This document shows, piece after piece, positions 32,347 through 34,017 of a stretch of DNA of 34,017 bases. The translations under genes were made by a program, and so were the position numbers. How positions within the stretch are numbered: position 1 is the first letter of the stretch; every line of letters begins with the position of its first letter. The notes below the pieces were generated by a model, which was not told the DNA's origin, did no database searches, and saw nothing but the letters and a program-made list of their open reading frames with translations. Location of the stretch: contig JALSSR010000251.1 in assembly GCA_026984135.1 (NCBI GenBank), positions 1 to 34,017 of the forward strand, written 5' to 3'. This stretch comes from Bacteroidales bacterium. Its GTDB lineage: Bacteria > Bacteroidota > Bacteroidia > Bacteroidales > JAADJA01.

Positions 32347-32392
32347 CGGGGTGTAGCGCTCCCGATAGCTATCGGGAGGTTAGCCGCGTCGG
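32347..32392 (+). pseudogene. Partial duplicate of the tRNA-Pro 5' half
   Basis: The first 13 bases (32347-32359, CGGGGTGTAGCGC) are identical to the start of the intact tRNA at 32403. After a palindromic stretch the match resumes with GGTTAGC (32378-32384) and, with one base missing, CGCGTCG (32385-32391). The D-loop bases of the true tRNA are replaced by the palindrome, and the anticodon, variable and T arms are absent. It cannot fold as a tRNA. Confidence 0.7.
32359..32378. repeat. 20-bp perfect palindrome inside the tRNA remnant
   Basis: CTCCCGATAG (32359-32368) is followed directly by its complement (32369-32378). As RNA it can form a 7-bp stem with a six-base loop. It sits where the D-loop of the tRNA copy should be, so it looks inserted. 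It may be a small mobile palindromic repeat of this genome. Confidence 0.85.
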
Positions 32393-32402
32393 ATAAAATT
32401 TA

Positions 32403-32477
32403 CGGGGTGTAGCGCAGCCCGGTTAGCGCGCGTCGTTCGGGACGACGAGGTCGGAGGTTCGAATCCTCTCACCCCGA
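32403..32477 (+). tRNA. tRNA-Pro (anticodon CGG)
   Basis: The full cloverleaf can be drawn: acceptor CGGGGTG / CACCCCG (32403-32409 / 32470-32476), D stem GCGC / GCGC, anticodon stem CGTCG / CGACG with loop TTCGGGA (anticodon CGG at 32438-32440, G at position 37), T stem closed around TTCGAAT, and discriminator A at 32477. CCA is not encoded. It reads the proline codon CCG. Confidence 0.95.
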
Positions 32478-32508
32478 CAATTTTTTTAGTGATAAAAAGC
32501 TTTAAAGG

Positions 32509-33669
32509 TTACAAGTACTTTAAACTTTTGTCCAAATCTTTTATCAATTCACTGCTGTCTTCCAGTCCTGTATATAATCGTAGCATATTAACAGGCAGCT
32601 TGGAATTTTTTTCAATTGCCGGGTCATAGGTTGTAATAGCCGGGAATATAAGCGACTCATACCCTCCCCACGAAACGGCAAGTTTGAAATATTCCAAACT
32701 TTCGCTCATCAATTTAATTTTTCGGATATCGGTAGATTTAAGAAATACCGAGAACAACCCGCAACTATCCTTCATCTGTCTTTTCGCAAGTTCGTACTGA
32801 GGGTGGGAGGGATGATGCGGATAGATAACCTTTTCGATTTTAGGGTGAGAGTATAAAAAATCAACTACTTCATGAGCATTTTTACTGCTTTTATTAAGTC
32901 GTAGCTCCAGAGTTCGGAGCCCGCGAATCATGAGCCAGGCATTGAAAGGCGAGATAATTCCTCCGAAAGTCATAAACTCATTGGCGAAAATCTTTCTTAT
33001 CATATCCGGGTTTCCGCAAATAACTCCTGCCACGGCATCGCTATGGCCTGTAAGATATTTTGAAGCGGAGTGTATCACAATGTCAATTCCGTATTCCAGC
33101 GGATTTTGATAAAGGGGTGTACTGTAGCTATTATCAATTACGGTTATTATTCCGTTTTCCTTTGCAAGTTGCGAAACACCGGCCAGGTCCTGCATTTCAA
33201 AAGTCCAGGAATTGGGAGACTCAAGGTAAATAAGTGCTGTGTTCGGCTTCAGCGCCGCTTTTAAGTTTGCGGTTAAAGTTCCGTCAATAAAGGTTGTTTC
33301 TATACCGAATTTTTTCAGGATATTTGAAAAGAAATGGTTGGTCCAGCTATAGGGCTTGTTTACACAGATAATATGGTCTCCCTCTTTGAGGTTAGCAATA
33401 ACTGATGTAGTAATGGCAGCCACACCGCTGGCAGTCACCAGACAATCACCGGCTTTTTCGAGGGCTGCAAGCTTTTTGCGCAATATCCCGACAGTGGGAT
33501 TGTTACCTCTGGTGTAAACAGGTTCGTCAAACTCATTGACAATAGCATTACGCATATCGTCCACCGACTTATAGCAAAAATTGCTGGTTTGTACTATTGG
33601 GGGAGCAACGGCATTGAAATACTTTTCGTGCTCTTCGCCAAGCTGATTTATTATTTTTGATAGCTCCAT
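32509..33669 (-). CDS. Cys/Met metabolism-type PLP-dependent enzyme
   Basis: This 386-residue cytoplasmic enzyme of PLP fold type I is related to cystathionine synthases/lyases and methionine gamma-lyase. The cofactor Lys is K204 in HSASKYLTGHSD, the ring-binding Asp is D179 in TVIDNSYSTP, and the YTRGNNPT and ASGVAAI stretches are present. The usual YGxT segment, which holds a catalytic Tyr, is replaced by KPYSWTNHFF, so the reaction may differ from the classical transsulfuration enzymes. Family members in Bacteroidota are labelled only as PLP-dependent or transsulfuration enzymes. I chose ATG 33669; a longer reading needs a TTG inside the divergent promoter region. It is a single gene, divergent from lplA. 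Confidence 0.88.
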   Translation of the reverse strand: MELSKIINQLGEEHEKYFNAVAPPIVQTSNFCYKSVDDMRNAIVNEFDEPVYTRGNNPTVGILRKKLAALEKAGDCLVTASGVAAITTSVIANLKEGDHIICVNKPYSWTNHFFSNILKKFGIETTFIDGTLTANLKAALKPNTALIYLESPNSWTFEMQDLAGVSQLAKENGIITVIDNSYSTPLYQNPLEYGIDIVIHSASKYLTGHSDAVAGVICGNPDMIRKIFANEFMTFGGIISPFNAWLMIRGLRTLELRLNKSSKNAHEVVDFLYSHPKIEKVIYPHHPSHPQYELAKRQMKDSCGLFSVFLKSTDIRKIKLMSESLEYFKLAVSWGGYESLIFPAITTYDPAIEKNSKLPVNMLRLYTGLEDSSELIKDLDKSLKYL

Positions 33670-33692
33670 ATTACAATGCAATAAATATGTGG

Positions 33693-33700
33693 CAAAAATA
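33693..33700 (-). promoter_or_regulatory. -7 box of the PLP enzyme gene
   Basis: TATTTTTG followed by CC on the minus strand matches TAnnTTTG, 23 bases before ATG 33669. No -33 TTTG at the standard distance. Confidence 0.4.
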
Positions 33701-33727
33701 GACAAAGAATAAGAGATAATAATTTTA

Positions 33728-33735
33728 TATTTTTG
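33728..33735 (+). promoter_or_regulatory. -7 box directly before the lipoate ligase start codon
   Basis: TATTTTTG lies only 5 bases before ATG 33741. If it is the active -7 box, transcription starts at or next to the A of the ATG and the mRNA would be leaderless. It lies 27 bases from the divergent box at 33693-33700. Confidence 0.45.
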
Positions 33736-33740
33736 CAATT

Positions 33741-34017
33741 ATGTTAATAATCCGTCGTCCCCATACAAATCCGTATTTCAACATTGCAGCCGAGGAGTAT
33801 ATTTTGAAGACCTTTAGTGATGATATATTTATGTTATGGCAGAACGAGCCGTCAATAATTGTGGGAAAACATCAGAACACATTAGCCGAGATAAACTACG
33901 AGTTTGTGAAACGAAATTCCATTCCGGTGGTACGAAGAATATCGGGTGGCGGTACTGTCTTTCACGATTTGGGAAACCTTAACTTTTCATTTATCCGTAA
34001 AGGAGAAAAGGGTAAAC
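33741..34017 (+). CDS. lplA: Lipoate-protein ligase A, N-terminal part
   Basis: The gene runs off the right edge; 92 residues are visible. The enzyme activates free lipoate with ATP and attaches it to a Lys of 2-oxoacid dehydrogenase E2 subunits or GcvH, in the cytoplasm. The visible part has the family start MLIIRRPHTNPYFNIAAEEYIL, then IIVGKHQNTLAEIN and the active-site RRISGGGTVFHDLGNLNFSF loop. The start is well supported because the conserved N-terminal strand begins right at ATG 33741. A short biotin/lipoyl transferase other than LplA cannot be excluded from this part alone. Confidence 0.9.
   Translation, partial: MLIIRRPHTNPYFNIAAEEYILKTFSDDIFMLWQNEPSIIVGKHQNTLAEINYEFVKRNSIPVVRRISGGGTVFHDLGNLNFSFIRKGEKGK

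Noticed and set aside
32347-32477. tRNA-Pro repeat as attachment site of an integrative element
   Set aside because: Such elements usually duplicate the 3' end of a tRNA and carry an integrase. Here the 5' half is copied, the spacing is 56 bases and no integrase is present.
1-34017. CRISPR array, insertion sequences or prophage
   Set aside because: No regularly spaced direct repeats, transposase, integrase or phage structural genes are visible; the tail-fibre-like start at 1-376 is a common Bacteroidota surface protein motif and not phage evidence.

Overview
The window reads as chromosomal DNA from a member of the Bacteroidota, probably an anaerobic or microaerophilic lineage from an environmental genome. 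Four signs point there. Many intergenic gaps carry the Bacteroidota sigma factor -7 box TAnnTTTG, several with a TTTG element 18-21 bases upstream. There is a type IX secretion system (T9SS) plug protein. The families DUF3822, PKD/FISUMP surface proteins and TPR-linked sensor kinases are typical of the phylum. Respiratory energy coupling uses Na+-NQR, and DNA precursor synthesis uses a B12-dependent ribonucleotide reductase. No phage, integrase, transposase or CRISPR array is visible.

Layout. 1-3500 (minus): the N-terminal end of a secreted tail-fibre-like protein, then a TPR histidine kinase with its LytTR response regulator. 3.7-6.6 kb (plus): a large secreted beta-propeller protein with a dockerin-like end. 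7.0-9.7 kb (plus): class II ribonucleotide reductase nrdJ. 9.8-12.8 kb (minus): YbaB/EbfC, the T9SS plug protein and an M20 amidohydrolase. 13.1-19.1 kb (plus): a complete nqrABCDEF operon closed by a strong terminator. 19.2-23.3 kb (plus): a PKD/FISUMP surface protein, an outer-membrane beta-barrel protein, apbE and a DUF486 membrane protein. 23.4-24.05 kb (plus): a mntA/hepT toxin-antitoxin pair whose hepT is frameshifted. 24.1-25.1 kb (minus): a small four-cysteine membrane protein behind a SpoU rRNA methyltransferase. 25.2-28.5 kb (plus): a small unknown protein, a TPR HisKA_3 kinase and a NarL-type regulator, ended by an 18-bp-stem terminator. 28.6 kb: a tiny membrane protein. 28.9-32.1 kb (minus): rpsF-rpsR-rplI, then a unit of an anchored unknown protein, DUF3822 and rsmD. 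32.2-32.5 kb: tRNA-Pro(CGG) preceded by a damaged copy of its own 5' half that contains a 20-bp palindrome. 32.5-34.0 kb: a Cys/Met-metabolism-type PLP enzyme, diverging from the start of a lipoate-protein ligase gene.

How the genes work together. The most coherent system is Na+-NQR and its maturation. NqrB and NqrC carry the threonines that receive FMN, and ApbE, the enzyme that attaches FMN, is encoded 2.8 kb downstream. NqrD and NqrE keep the four cysteines that bind iron in the membrane. The small protein at 24085-24300 has one N-terminal membrane helix followed by four cysteines, the architecture of the iron-delivery factor NqrM, so it is a candidate for that role. Other points of interest are the T9SS-like sorting module placed at the N-terminal side of the PKD/FISUMP protein, the broken HepT toxin beside an intact MntA antitoxin, and the palindrome-bearing tRNA remnant.
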